DNA of 64,000 bases, from assembly GCA_964385465.1 (NCBI GenBank), contig CAYLPJ010000019.1, forward strand, positions 1 through 64,000, read 5' to 3'. The stretch comes from CAYLPJ01 sp964385465 (GTDB taxonomy: Bacteria > Planctomycetota > Phycisphaerae > SM23-33). Of the stretch, positions 17,026 through 25,882 are shown one piece after another. Position 1 is the first letter of the stretch, and each line of letters starts with the position of its first letter. The position numbers were made by a program, and so were the translations under genes. The notes beneath the pieces were generated by a model that did not search any database, was not told where the DNA came from, and worked only from the letters and a program-made list of their open reading frames with translations.

Positions 17026-18108
17026 ATGCATCGACATGCGAGAGCCCTTCTGGCGGCGGCCCTGATCGCGGGGGTCTGCGGCGTCGCCGCCGCCGACCAG
17101 GTGACCGTCAGCGGCCTGCCCTATCCCAACGTCGAGATCATCGACTGCTCCAACTGCCGGATCACCTACACGCTGCGGGGGCGGTCGATCCGCAAGCCGA
17201 TGTCCGACGTCGTGGCCGTCACCATCGACGGCCAGGACGCCCTCAACCAGGCCGAGAAGCAGCTCGCCGCCAAGCAGCCCGCCAAGGCCGTCGCGCTGTA
17301 CGACCGCGCCTTGGCCTCGGCGAAGCGGGACTGGATGAAGCGGCTGATCCGCCACCGGCGGCTCCGCGCGGCGGACGCCGCGGGCATGACCGGCCGGGCC
17401 GTGCAGGACTGGCTGGCCATCGTCGACGCCAACCCCGGAACCCGGGCCGCCCTGGCCCTGGCGCCCAAGAAGATGGGCCCGCGGGGCTCGGCGGAGAACG
17501 CCAAGGCGATCTCCTTGCTGGAGGAGCGGCTGAAGGCGACGAAGGACACCGGCCTGACGGCCCGCATCCGGCGGCTGCTCCGCGACCTGTACACCCTCGA
17601 GGGCCAGACCGAGAAGATCGAGGCCCTCACCTCCGCCGCCCCGGCAGCGGGCGGCGACGACAACGGGGATGACGACGGCGCGGCCCCTCCCGTGACGTTC
17701 TCCTCCGGCTCGCTGAGCGGGCAGTTGAAGGAGGCGGCGGAGATGCTGGAGGCCGGGCGCTACGCCGCCGCGGCCGACGGGATCAAGGCCCGGCTGCGGC
17801 GCTACACGGCGGCGGAGCTTCCCACGGCGCTGCTGCTGCGGGGCAAGGCGCTGCTGATGATGTACGAGAAGGGCGGCTCGCGGGACCGTCAGACGCTGCT
17901 GGACGCCGGGCTGTGCTTCATGCGCGTGGCGGCCTGTCACGACCCGGCCCTGGAGGGCGTGCCGGAGGCGACCTACCTTGCCGGCCGCGTCTGCGAACTG
18001 CTGGGCAACAAGGTCGCGGCGCAGAACACGTATCGATGGCTGATCGACCGGCATGCGCCGGACAACGAGTGGGTCGCCAGGGCCAAGCAGGCGCTCGGCG
18101 GCGGATAG
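17026..18108 (+). CDS. Secreted TPR-like protein of unknown function
   Basis: I do not recognise a named family. The 360-residue product has a signal peptide (hydrophobic 6-20, cleavage likely after VAAA). Residues about 25-65 form a small beta-rich module with one CSNC pair (YPNVEIIDCSNCRITY), of the kind seen in planctomycete proteins ahead of TPR arrays. Helical repeats follow, with a Gly/Asp-rich break near 200-220 and a second helical block to the end. It lies 19 nt after the VWA gene and upstream of exbB, so an envelope role is inferred. Confidence 0.7.
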   Translation: MHRHARALLAAALIAGVCGVAAADQVTVSGLPYPNVEIIDCSNCRITYTLRGRSIRKPMSDVVAVTIDGQDALNQAEKQLAAKQPAKAVALYDRALASAKRDWMKRLIRHRRLRAADAAGMTGRAVQDWLAIVDANPGTRAALALAPKKMGPRGSAENAKAISLLEERLKATKDTGLTARIRRLLRDLYTLEGQTEKIEALTSAAPAAGGDDNGDDDGAAPPVTFSSGSLSGQLKEAAEMLEAGRYAAAADGIKARLRRYTAAELPTALLLRGKALLMMYEKGGSRDRQTLLDAGLCFMRVAACHDPALEGVPEATYLAGRVCELLGNKVAAQNTYRWLIDRHAPDNEWVARAKQALGGG

Positions 18109-18208
18109 CGAACCCGACCTCGGCGGCGCCCCGGCACGGGCCGGGGACGCCCCGGGCATCAAACGACGCGGAAATCCACGTTTTCGAAGAGCACAGGAGA
18201 CCGACAGC

Positions 18209-18931
18209 ATGGTTGATTTCGGATGGGCGATACTGGCGCAAGAGGCCGTTTCCGAAGAGGGCATGGACTACTTCAAGATGCTCGTCTGGCCCGGCGGGGG
18301 ATACATCGGGCTGCTGCTGTGGGCGCTGAGCATCGTGACCCTCGCGATCATCATTCAGTACCTCATCACGATCCGCCAGAGCAACATCCTGCCGGACCTC
18401 GTCCGCGAGCAGATCCAGGGGCTCTTCGAGAACAAGCAGTACCGGGAGGCCATCGAGGTTACCGCCAACGAGCCCAGCATGCTCAGCTACGTCGTTCACG
18501 AGTCCCTCAGCGAGGCCGCCCACGGATACGCGTCCATGGAACGGGCCCTCGAGGAGGCCGCCGAGGAACGAACCACCGGGCTGCTCCGTAAGATCGAGTG
18601 GCTCAACCTCATCGGCAACGTCAGCCCGATGCTCGGGCTGCTGGGCACCGTCTGGGGCATGATCAACGCGTTCATGGAAATCGTCAAGGCCAAGGGCATC
18701 CCGCCCGCCGACAAGCTGGCCTACTCCATCGGCATCGCGCTGGTCACCACCCTGCTGGGCCTGGCCATCGCCATCCCGTCGCTGGCGGTCTTCGCCGTCA
18801 TCCGCAACAAGATCGACGCCCTCTCCGCCGAGGCCGTCCGATCCGCCGAGGAACTGATCGCCACGTTCCGCCCCTCGCCGAAGGGCGGCGGCGGCAACGC
18901 GGCGGCGGCCGCGGCGGCGAGCAAGGAATAG
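18209..18931 (+). CDS. MotA/TolQ/ExbB proton channel family protein
   Basis: These proteins form the pentameric stator that uses the proton-motive force with ExbD/TolR partners. The 240-residue product has membrane helices at about 30-52, 130-152 and 170-195. The family core GNVSPMLGLLGTVWGMI and SIGIALVTTLLGLAIAIPS are both present. The C-terminus is Gly/Ala-rich. The gene sits directly before three exbD-like genes. CACAGGAGACC precedes ATG 18209. No TonB or TolA is near, so the energised partner is unknown. Confidence 0.93.
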   Translation: MVDFGWAILAQEAVSEEGMDYFKMLVWPGGGYIGLLLWALSIVTLAIIIQYLITIRQSNILPDLVREQIQGLFENKQYREAIEVTANEPSMLSYVVHESLSEAAHGYASMERALEEAAEERTTGLLRKIEWLNLIGNVSPMLGLLGTVWGMINAFMEIVKAKGIPPADKLAYSIGIALVTTLLGLAIAIPSLAVFAVIRNKIDALSAEAVRSAEELIATFRPSPKGGGGNAAAAAAASKE

Positions 18932-18994
18932 GCGCCGGCGCCGGTCCGTGCGACCGGCGACGGGCACAGATGCACTGATCGAAGGAGTCAAGCG

Positions 18995-19513
18995 ATGGCC
19001 AAGACACCGGGCAGGACCGCCCGTGCCGGATCGGGCGACGTGTCCTTCAACATGACCCCGATGATCGACTGCACCTTCCAGTTGATCATCTTCTTCATCC
19101 TGGCCAGTCAGACCGCCAACGCCGAGTACGCCAAGGGCGTGAAGGTCCCCAGGCCCCACGAGAGCGAGGCGCTGCCCGGCAAGGTCATGAAGGTCCCCAA
19201 GGTCGTGGTCAACGTGGTCTCCATGGCCCGCGACGAGGAGACCGACGATCCCCTCATGGCGGCCTCGGCGGCCTGGTACGAGATCAGCAAGACGAAGTAC
19301 GATCCGGGCGGGAGCAACGCCTTGCTGGAGGTGATCAGGAACCGCAAGGTCCAGGCCGAGGCGACCGGCCTGGCCAGCGAGGAGAACGAGTTCTTCATGG
19401 AGATTCGCGCCGACAAACGCGTGAACTGGCAGGACATCGCGCCGGTCATCCGTGCCGGCGTCGAGGCCGGCATCAAGAAGATGAACCTCACCGCGCTGAC
19501 CAAGCAGATGTAG
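18995..19513 (+). CDS. ExbD/TolR family protein, copy 1
   Basis: Stator dimer subunit predicted to work with the ExbB-like protein. The 172-residue product has one membrane helix near residues 20-43. The proton-carrying Asp lies in MTPMIDCTFQL. The periplasmic domain is longer than usual, with an insert of about 45 residues in the middle (DDPLMAASAAWYEI region) and the typical end VEAGIKKMNL. GAAGGAG precedes the ATG. It is clearly diverged from copies 2 and 3. Confidence 0.92.
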   Translation: MAKTPGRTARAGSGDVSFNMTPMIDCTFQLIIFFILASQTANAEYAKGVKVPRPHESEALPGKVMKVPKVVVNVVSMARDEETDDPLMAASAAWYEISKTKYDPGGSNALLEVIRNRKVQAEATGLASEENEFFMEIRADKRVNWQDIAPVIRAGVEAGIKKMNLTALTKQM

Positions 19514-19529
19514 CACCCGGAGGCAGACC

Positions 19530-20033
19530 GTGGCCAAGCAACAGGACGCACCGCAACAGGACGAAGTCGTCCACCATGCCTCGCAGCGTTCGAAGCGCAA
19601 GAAGGACTCCCCGGCGATGCAGCCGCCGTTGACGCCGATGATCGACGTGACGTTCCAATTGCTGCTGTTCTTCCTGCTGACCTGCGAGTTCCGCGAGACC
19701 GAGGGACTGATCCCGGGCACGCTGCCCGCCAAGGGCAACGTGATGCAGAACCAGGAGATCGACCCGCCGCCGGACCCGATCCGGATCCGGATTCGGCCGT
19801 CCATGGACCGCACCGCCGCCAGCTACGAGCTGACCGGCGTCTCCGTGGTCATCAGCACGCCGGCGGAGCTGCACGGGCACCTCAAGGCCAGGCAGGACCG
19901 GCTGGGGAGCAAGGATGTCCCCGTGATCATCCTGCCCACCAGCGACGTGCCCTGGGAGTTCGTCGTCGAGGCGTTCAACCAGGCGAAACGCGCGGAGTTC
20001 AACAAGATCGGCTTCGCACAACAGGTGATGTGA
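19530..20033 (+). CDS. ExbD/TolR family protein, copy 2
   Basis: The 167-residue product starts at GTG 19530 after CCGGAGGCAG. A hydrophilic Gln/Lys-rich N-terminus of about 30 residues precedes the helix with PMIDVTFQLLLFFLLT, which includes the essential Asp. A periplasmic domain ends AKRAEFNKIGFA. Copies 2 and 3 share the run DVTFQLLLFFLLTCEFR and similar ends, so they arose by duplication. Confidence 0.93.
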   Translation: MAKQQDAPQQDEVVHHASQRSKRKKDSPAMQPPLTPMIDVTFQLLLFFLLTCEFRETEGLIPGTLPAKGNVMQNQEIDPPPDPIRIRIRPSMDRTAASYELTGVSVVISTPAELHGHLKARQDRLGSKDVPVIILPTSDVPWEFVVEAFNQAKRAEFNKIGFAQQVM

Positions 20034-20078
20034 CGCCCGGCCACACGCCGCGTCGAGCCCTGCCGCAGTGAGAAGGGG

Positions 20079-20576
20079 ATGGCGATGGCGAACACGAGCG
20101 ATGCCGGCCGAGACGGGCAGGACGCCGCCCAGCTTCCCGCCGGCCGGCCAAGGCGCCGGCGGCGAGATGCCCGCCCGCCGCTGACGTCGATGATCGACGT
20201 GACGTTCCAACTGCTGCTGTTCTTCCTGCTGACATGCGAGTTCCGGCCGGAGGAAGGGCTGATCCCCTCGACGCTGCCGCGGGGCGTTGTCGATACCGGG
20301 CGGGTGGGCCCGGGGCCCGAGCCGATCGGGCTGAGCATCCTGCCCGCGGCGGGCGCGACGGCGTACTACCGGCTGGACGGCTCGAACGAGACGATTCTCA
20401 GCCCGCGAGTGCTGCATACGCGGCTTCGCGGGCGGCAGGACGTGCTGGGCCGCCGCGACGTGCCCGTGGTCATCCGCCCGCCCGGGGCGGGCGCCTGGCG
20501 TCACGTCGCCGAGGCATTCAACCAGGTCAGGCGGGCGAGGTTCACGAAGGTGGCCTTCGCCCCGTGCATTCTGTAG
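20079..20576 (+). CDS. ExbD/TolR family protein, copy 3
   Basis: The 165-residue product has the same architecture as copy 2, with SMIDVTFQLLLFFLLT in the membrane helix and a periplasmic domain ending RRARFTKVAFA. A second ATG lies two codons downstream (20085), with AGAAGGGGATGG upstream favouring the first or the second about equally. Having three ExbD homologues for one ExbB suggests a heteromeric stator or alternative stators. Confidence 0.92.
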   Translation: MAMANTSDAGRDGQDAAQLPAGRPRRRRRDARPPLTSMIDVTFQLLLFFLLTCEFRPEEGLIPSTLPRGVVDTGRVGPGPEPIGLSILPAAGATAYYRLDGSNETILSPRVLHTRLRGRQDVLGRRDVPVVIRPPGAGAWRHVAEAFNQVRRARFTKVAFAPCIL

Positions 20577-20606
20577 CGGACTTCCCGGACCCGAAGAAGG
20601 ATCGGT

Positions 20607-23600
20607 ATGAACAAGATGATGAGGTTCTCGTCGCTGTGTGTGGCCCTGGCGGTGCTGGCCGGGGCCGGGATGATCGCGCCGGCGCCCGCAAGCGCCCAGG
20701 GAGACGCCGAAGGCGGCGCCTCGGCGTACGACCAGCTCAAGACCGACCTGCTCATCAAACGCCTCAGCCTCCTGGGCATGACCGACATGCTCCAGGAACT
20801 CGACCGCCGCGTGCCCCGGGACGCCACGTCCGCCGATGCCCTGGCCATGCGCGGGCGCGTCCGCGTCGGGCTCGCCCTGGCCATGGACGACAAGGCCACA
20901 CGCAACCGACTGCTCGATGAGGCCATCCCGCTGCTCCAGCAAGCCTCCAAGGCCGCCGAGAAGGCCGCCGGACGCGATCCCGCCAAGACGCTCAAGTGGT
21001 TCGAGTACATGATGGAGGCGGCCGTCGCGGCCGGGCGGTACCGCATCGAGGACCCGCACGTTCTTCGGCTCCGCTACCTCCAGGGCAGCGAAAAGGACAA
21101 GGAGATCATCCTCAAGTACACAGAAAAGGCCGTCGGGGACATGGACTACCTCCGCGACGAGATCTCCGACACGCTGACCGAGTGGCGCCCGAACATGGAG
21201 CTGCTGATGCTCTGGGTGCCCAAGCTGGAGGACCACCAGGACCGCGTGCGGTACAACGCCGCGTGGATCCGCCTTCACCGCGCCCTGGCGCTGGAGAAGA
21301 ACGCCGAGCGCGACCAGCTCTGCCGCGACATCATCGCCGACATCAAGAAGTTCACCAACGACGAGATGTCCGGCGTGATGTACTGGTCGCTGTACCTGAC
21401 CGGCGCGGCCTACCGGATGCTCGAGATGCACGACGAGGCCGAGCAGTTCCTCGACAAGGCCGCCGACCCCGCCGCCGACTCCATCGACGTCCGCGAGCGG
21501 GCGCTCTTCGAGCGAGCCCGCAACCGCATCGAGGCCGGCGACGTCGGCAAGGCCGAGAAGGGCATCGAGCAGTTCGAGCAGACGGCCCTGGCGATATTCG
21601 GCCGGCAGCGGAAGGTGATGGTGGACCTCCGCGTGGTGTTCCTGAAGAACTACCTGTTCGAGCATCGCGCGGCGGCGTCGGCGGACCCGGCCCAGGCCGA
21701 GCAGTTCCGCCAGCGGGCCCAGGAAGTGCTGCTGTCGTTCGTGGAGGCCCACGCCGACCGGCCGAAGCTGGTCCGCGCGTTCCTGGACATCATCGCCACG
21801 AAGTTCGCCGACGTGGGGGACCTCGACAAGGCCAGCGCCGTGGTCATCCTCGCCCGCGCGTACAGCAAGATCGAGGCCGAGGACCCGCAGGTCCAGGCCG
21901 AGGCCATCGAGCTGCTCCAGAAGGTCCTGGCCCACGAGGACATGGCCAATCCCAAGATCGCCAAGGCCGTCCAGCCGGGGGCGCTGTGGGAGCTGGCGTT
22001 CCTGATGAACAAGGCCAAGCGGAACAGCGAGGCGGCGAAGTACTTCATCCTGCTCGCCCGCAAGTACCCCGAGCACAACCTGGCGTTCCGCTCGGCCAAG
22101 TTCGCCGTCCAGAGCCTCTATGCCGTCTTCCAGGAACGCCTGGACAAGGGCATGACCGTCCCGGCGCCGCTTCGCCTGGAGTACCTCCGCGCCCTCGACA
22201 CGTTCGTGGCAGGCTGGCCCGAGGGCGACCCCGCGGCCGGGGAGCCGGGGCAGGCCATGGCGGACGTCGCCAAGTGGAACTACGACATCGGCACCCAGTG
22301 CGCGCGCCTCGCCCAGAGCACCGAGGCCGACGCCGTCCGCCTCTACTGGCAGAGCCGGGCCATCGCCGCCTACGAGGCCGTGCCCGAAAAGCTGCTGGAG
22401 TACATGGAATCCCAGCACGCCGCTCTCCGCATGCGGACCGACATCGTCCTGGCCCGCGGCGAGTTGGAGAAGCTCCTCACCGACCAGAAGGACAAGGCCG
22501 TCACCCAGCTCCGCGATCTGGCCGCCACCCTCACCGAACTGGAGAGCCTCACCGTCGCGTCCGCCGTCGGGGTCCAGCCGGCCTCGCCGACGACCGCCCC
22601 GGCCGAGTCCGCCACCAGGCCGGCCGCCACCACCGCCCCGGCGACCGCATCGGCCACCGCCCCGGCCATGGCGGTCGCGCCGTCACAGGAGCCCGAGGAT
22701 CGGGCCCTCGCCATGGCGGGCAAGCTGCTCGAGCGGCTGAAGGTCTACGCCGACATCGCCGCGCTGACCCAGCGGCTCCAGAGCTACGCGGTGAAGGCGG
22801 CCAAGGAGAGCGCCGACGTCGCCGCCAAGGCCGAGGCCGCCGAGGGGCAGGAGCGGAAGGACCTCGCCCAGATCGCATCCGGCCTGCGGGAGTGGGCGGC
22901 CGAGGCGGAGTACCAGGCCGCGGTCATCAAGTACGAGCAACTGGCCAAGGGCAAGGAGCCCGAGGAGGCCGAGCGGATCGAGGCCGAGGCCCTCGGCGAC
23001 CTCCGCAAGCTCATCGAGAAGTACCCCAACACGGTCGTGCTGCCCAAGGCGTTCGAGTTCGAGATCCGCAAGCTCATCGAGCGGGGCCAGACGGCCGAGG
23101 CCATCGCCAAGGCCCGGAGCTTCAAGGCCCGCTATCCCGCCAAGGCCGAGCAGTTGATCAAGCTGGTCGTCGAGCAGATCCAGGCGCAGATCGCCCGGCT
23201 GACCAAGCGCCTGAAGGACGCGGTGACCACCACGCAGTTCGAGGAGACCCGCGAGGCGATCATCGGCTACCAGCAGGCCTATGCCAGCTTCGCCGAGGAC
23301 CTCTACCAGCAGGTCGCCTCCCTGCCGTTCGAGGGCATCGGCAAGCTGGACGAGGCCATCCGCACGGCCGAGAGCCTCCGCGCCAAGAAGGACCTGGACG
23401 CCCTCAAGGCCCGCGCCAAGCAGTTCCGCTCGCTGGCCGGGGAGTTCAAGGTCCCCGTCGAGGAGGTCGCCTCGCTGGAGGTCCTCGACGCCGTGCTCGC
23501 CGCGGCCGATCAGCCCGGCGCCAACAGCGCGGAGATCCTCCCCGACCTCGAGGCCGCGTACATCAACGCCGTCAGCGACCTCCGCAAGAACGTGCTCGAG

Positions 23601-24359
23601 CGCTATGCCCTGGCGCAGATGTACGGCGACGCGCTGATCGCCAAGGGCAAGGCCCTGGAGATGCAGAAGGAGACGCTGGACGCCAAGGGGTCGTACCAGA
23701 AGGCCCTGGCGCTGTTCGAGAAGTGCTACGAGATCGACGAGCGGCGGCGGGAGTTGCTGGCCGCCCGCCTGGACGCCCGCTACGGCCCGCGGATCGAGTC
23801 GATCTCCCGGCGAGCCACCTCCATGGATGCCGTGCGGGAGATGATCGACGCGCTGAAGGCCGAGATGGTCGAGCGCGGCCTCGACCCCAAGGATGCCAGC
23901 GACCTGGACACGCTCGAGATCGCCTACAAGTACCTCCGCCAGGCCGACAGCCCGGCCGAGGAGAAGCAGCGCCTCCCGCGGACGGTCACGTTGCTGGAAC
24001 GGTCCTGGAAGATGTTCGTCAAGGACCTCAAGAACCGGCTGGTGGTGGACCACCTGAACGTCATCGGCCTGGCCCGTGCCCACCGGGGGCTGAAGAACTA
24101 CCGCGACGCGATGGAGCAGTACGTGCGGTACACGACGTCGATCCCCGAGTCCGGCGAGACGGCCAAGGCGTTCTGGCGGGCCCAGCGGGAGCGCTGCGAA
24201 TGCCACCTGGAAGGCTTCCACACCAAGGACGCGATGAACAACCTGGTCATCCACATCAAACAGCTCCAGGTGAAGGACCCGTCGATGGGCGGCTTCGCCG
24301 ACGACTTCCAGCGCATCCTCGCCGAGGCCGAGGAGAAGAAGAAAAAGGCCGTCAAGTAG
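20607..24359 (+). CDS. Very large secreted helical-repeat (TPR-like) protein
   Basis: Unknown function. The 1250-residue product has a signal peptide (hydrophobic 8-25, cleavage after ASA). It then has almost continuous amphipathic helices with Ala/Glu/Lys-rich repeats and TPR-like units. A Thr/Ala/Pro-rich linker is near residues 650-690, and a coiled-coil-rich second half ends in a basic tail (EEKKKKAVK). It is the last gene of the ExbB/ExbD run, 30 nt after copy 3, with AAGAAGGATC before ATG 20607. It is a candidate periplasmic partner or scaffold for the stator; TPR proteins often accompany such stators in planctomycetes. Confidence 0.78.
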   Translation: MNKMMRFSSLCVALAVLAGAGMIAPAPASAQGDAEGGASAYDQLKTDLLIKRLSLLGMTDMLQELDRRVPRDATSADALAMRGRVRVGLALAMDDKATRNRLLDEAIPLLQQASKAAEKAAGRDPAKTLKWFEYMMEAAVAAGRYRIEDPHVLRLRYLQGSEKDKEIILKYTEKAVGDMDYLRDEISDTLTEWRPNMELLMLWVPKLEDHQDRVRYNAAWIRLHRALALEKNAERDQLCRDIIADIKKFTNDEMSGVMYWSLYLTGAAYRMLEMHDEAEQFLDKAADPAADSIDVRERALFERARNRIEAGDVGKAEKGIEQFEQTALAIFGRQRKVMVDLRVVFLKNYLFEHRAAASADPAQAEQFRQRAQEVLLSFVEAHADRPKLVRAFLDIIATKFADVGDLDKASAVVILARAYSKIEAEDPQVQAEAIELLQKVLAHEDMANPKIAKAVQPGALWELAFLMNKAKRNSEAAKYFILLARKYPEHNLAFRSAKFAVQSLYAVFQERLDKGMTVPAPLRLEYLRALDTFVAGWPEGDPAAGEPGQAMADVAKWNYDIGTQCARLAQSTEADAVRLYWQSRAIAAYEAVPEKLLEYMESQHAALRMRTDIVLARGELEKLLTDQKDKAVTQLRDLAATLTELESLTVASAVGVQPASPTTAPAESATRPAATTAPATASATAPAMAVAPSQEPEDRALAMAGKLLERLKVYADIAALTQRLQSYAVKAAKESADVAAKAEAAEGQERKDLAQIASGLREWAAEAEYQAAVIKYEQLAKGKEPEEAERIEAEALGDLRKLIEKYPNTVVLPKAFEFEIRKLIERGQTAEAIAKARSFKARYPAKAEQLIKLVVEQIQAQIARLTKRLKDAVTTTQFEETREAIIGYQQAYASFAEDLYQQVASLPFEGIGKLDEAIRTAESLRAKKDLDALKARAKQFRSLAGEFKVPVEEVASLEVLDAVLAAADQPGANSAEILPDLEAAYINAVSDLRKNVLERYALAQMYGDALIAKGKALEMQKETLDAKGSYQKALALFEKCYEIDERRRELLAARLDARYGPRIESISRRATSMDAVREMIDALKAEMVERGLDPKDASDLDTLEIAYKYLRQADSPAEEKQRLPRTVTLLERSWKMFVKDLKNRLVVDHLNVIGLARAHRGLKNYRDAMEQYVRYTTSIPESGETAKAFWRAQRERCECHLEGFHTKDAMNNLVIHIKQLQVKDPSMGGFADDFQRILAEAEEKKKKAVK

Positions 24360-24379
24360 GCGTCCCCGGCCGACATGCC

Positions 24380-24402
24380 CCGGACCCCGCCGGGGTGTCC
24401 GG
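24380..24402 (+). other. Imperfect hairpin after the ExbB/ExbD cluster
   Basis: CCGGAC (24380-24385) and GTCCGG (24397-24402) enclose a further CCC/GGG pairing with one mismatch. It lies 21 nt after the stop of the large TPR gene and just before the tRNA-Cys promoter. No T run follows, so termination is only possible, not shown. Confidence 0.35.
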
Positions 24403-24411
24403 CAGGCGGCA

Positions 24412-24439
24412 TTGACTGCCCGACAGCGGGCACTATACT
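24412..24439 (+). promoter_or_regulatory. Promoter of tRNA-Cys
   Basis: TTGACT (24412-24417), a 16-nt spacer and TATACT (24434-24439). Each box matches the sigma70 consensus at five of six positions. Transcription would start about 10 nt before the tRNA. This is the clearest promoter in the window. Confidence 0.72.
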
Positions 24440-24455
24440 GATATGAATACGACAG

Positions 24456-24529
24456 GGCGGCATAGCCAAGCGGACGAAGGCGACGGATTGCAAATCCGTT
24501 ATTCGTGGGTTCGAATCCCACTGCCGCCT
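24456..24529 (+). tRNA. tRNA-Cys (anticodon GCA)
   Basis: Acceptor GGCGGCA (24456-24462) pairs with TGCCGCC (24522-24528). The anticodon stem ACGGA/TCCGT encloses TTGCAAA with GCA at 24490-24492. The T loop is TTCGAAT, and the discriminator is T (24529), the cysteine identity base. CCA is not encoded. A T-rich run (24529-24539) follows at once and may end transcription. Confidence 0.97.
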
Positions 24530-24643
24530 TTTCTTTCTGCGCCGGGCCGGGAAAGGTCCGGCTAACCGCCAGGGGTGCCGTCTGTCGATAGGATGTACGA
24601 CAACGGTTTCTTCCGTGGCATGACGGTTCCAGCGAGGTGACGT

Positions 24644-25876
24644 ATGCACAAACGCGCAGTGGGGTCCGTGCTCTTGATGGTCCTGGCGGCGACCGCCGTG
24701 GGGGCCCAGAAACAGCGTATCACCCTCAAGAGCGGCCGCGAGGTCGTCGGCGAGGTCGTCGAACGCACCAAGGAGGGCGTGAAGGTCAAGACCAAGATCG
24801 CCGTGGTCTTCTACCCCGCCGACCAGGTCAAGTCCATCGAGCCGGTCCGCAGCGTCGGCGCCGACTACGCCGGCCGCCTGGCCGCCATCGACAAAGACGA
24901 CCCCGACGCCCACGTCAAGCTCGGCGCCTGGGCGATGGAGCGCGAGATGTACAAGCGGGCCGTCGAGCGGTTCGAGGCGGCGCTGAAGCTCGACAAGGAC
25001 CACGAGCGGGCATCGCTGTTGCTTCGCACGGCCAGGGCCAAGCTCGAGGCGGTGGGCGACGGCGAGGACGGCGAGGACGGCGAGCCCTCGCCGACGACGT
25101 CCAAGCTGCCGTTCCAGCGCAAGCGCCTGCTGAACGAAGAGGGCATCTACCGAATCCGCATCGTCGAGCTGGACGAGAAGGACCGCGTCCGCGTGCGGTT
25201 CCGCAACGACGTGATCGACCGGTTCATCAAGCAGCGGTCCGGGCGGGGCAAGTTCGAGGACCCCGCCGCGGCACGCCAGTTCCGCCGGCTGGACCCCGCC
25301 AGGCAGGTTCACTTCATCCTGGACACGGTGGCCCGGGACGACAGGCTGCTGAATGACATCCAGGTCGAGACCGACCCGCGGTTCATGATCCAGTTCCGCA
25401 AGACCATCTGGCGGTGGGTCGCCGGCTCGTGCGCCAGCGTGCAGTGCCACGGCTCCCGCAAGGGCAAGGGCGGGCTGAAGCTGTTCAATTTCGCCGGCTA
25501 CAACGACCGCGTGGACTACACGAACTTCCTGATCCTGGACTCCTGGCACAAGAAGGGCGGCCTCCAGATGATTCGCCGGGACGAGCCGGAGCAGTCGCTG
25601 CTGCTGCACTACGGCCTGCCGGCGCGGTTGGCGATCCACAAGCATCCCAAGGAGGTGACGCCGTCGCCGCTGAAGAGCAAGACCTCGTCGGCCTACAAGG
25701 CCACGTTGGAGTGGATCAAGAGCCTCGCCGGTCCGCCGCACCCGCGGTACAACATCAAGAACCGCCCGCCGGACGTGATGGCCCCCCCGACGGGCCTGCC
25801 CGGCCTGCCGGACGCCAAGCCGCGCCCCAAGGCCAAGAAGAAGAACGCCAGGAAAGGCGATGACTCGCCGTTCTAG
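24644..25876 (+). CDS. Secreted protein with TPR-like part and C-x4-CH haem-like motif
   Basis: The 410-residue product has a signal peptide (hydrophobic 8-18, cleavage after VGA). Residues about 22-65 form a beta-rich module (ITLKSGREVVGEVV). A TPR-like helical pair follows, then a Glu/Asp/Gly linker (about 140-150) and a larger domain with C263-A-S-V-Q-C268-H269. C-x4-CH occurs in planctomycete c-type cytochrome domains, where CNSGACHG is common, so covalent haem is plausible. The C-terminus is Pro/Lys-rich. It is preceded by CGAGGTGACGT. Whether the motif binds haem is not shown. Confidence 0.72.
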   Translation: MHKRAVGSVLLMVLAATAVGAQKQRITLKSGREVVGEVVERTKEGVKVKTKIAVVFYPADQVKSIEPVRSVGADYAGRLAAIDKDDPDAHVKLGAWAMEREMYKRAVERFEAALKLDKDHERASLLLRTARAKLEAVGDGEDGEDGEPSPTTSKLPFQRKRLLNEEGIYRIRIVELDEKDRVRVRFRNDVIDRFIKQRSGRGKFEDPAAARQFRRLDPARQVHFILDTVARDDRLLNDIQVETDPRFMIQFRKTIWRWVAGSCASVQCHGSRKGKGGLKLFNFAGYNDRVDYTNFLILDSWHKKGGLQMIRRDEPEQSLLLHYGLPARLAIHKHPKEVTPSPLKSKTSSAYKATLEWIKSLAGPPHPRYNIKNRPPDVMAPPTGLPGLPDAKPRPKAKKKNARKGDDSPF

Positions 25877-25882
25877 GGAACC

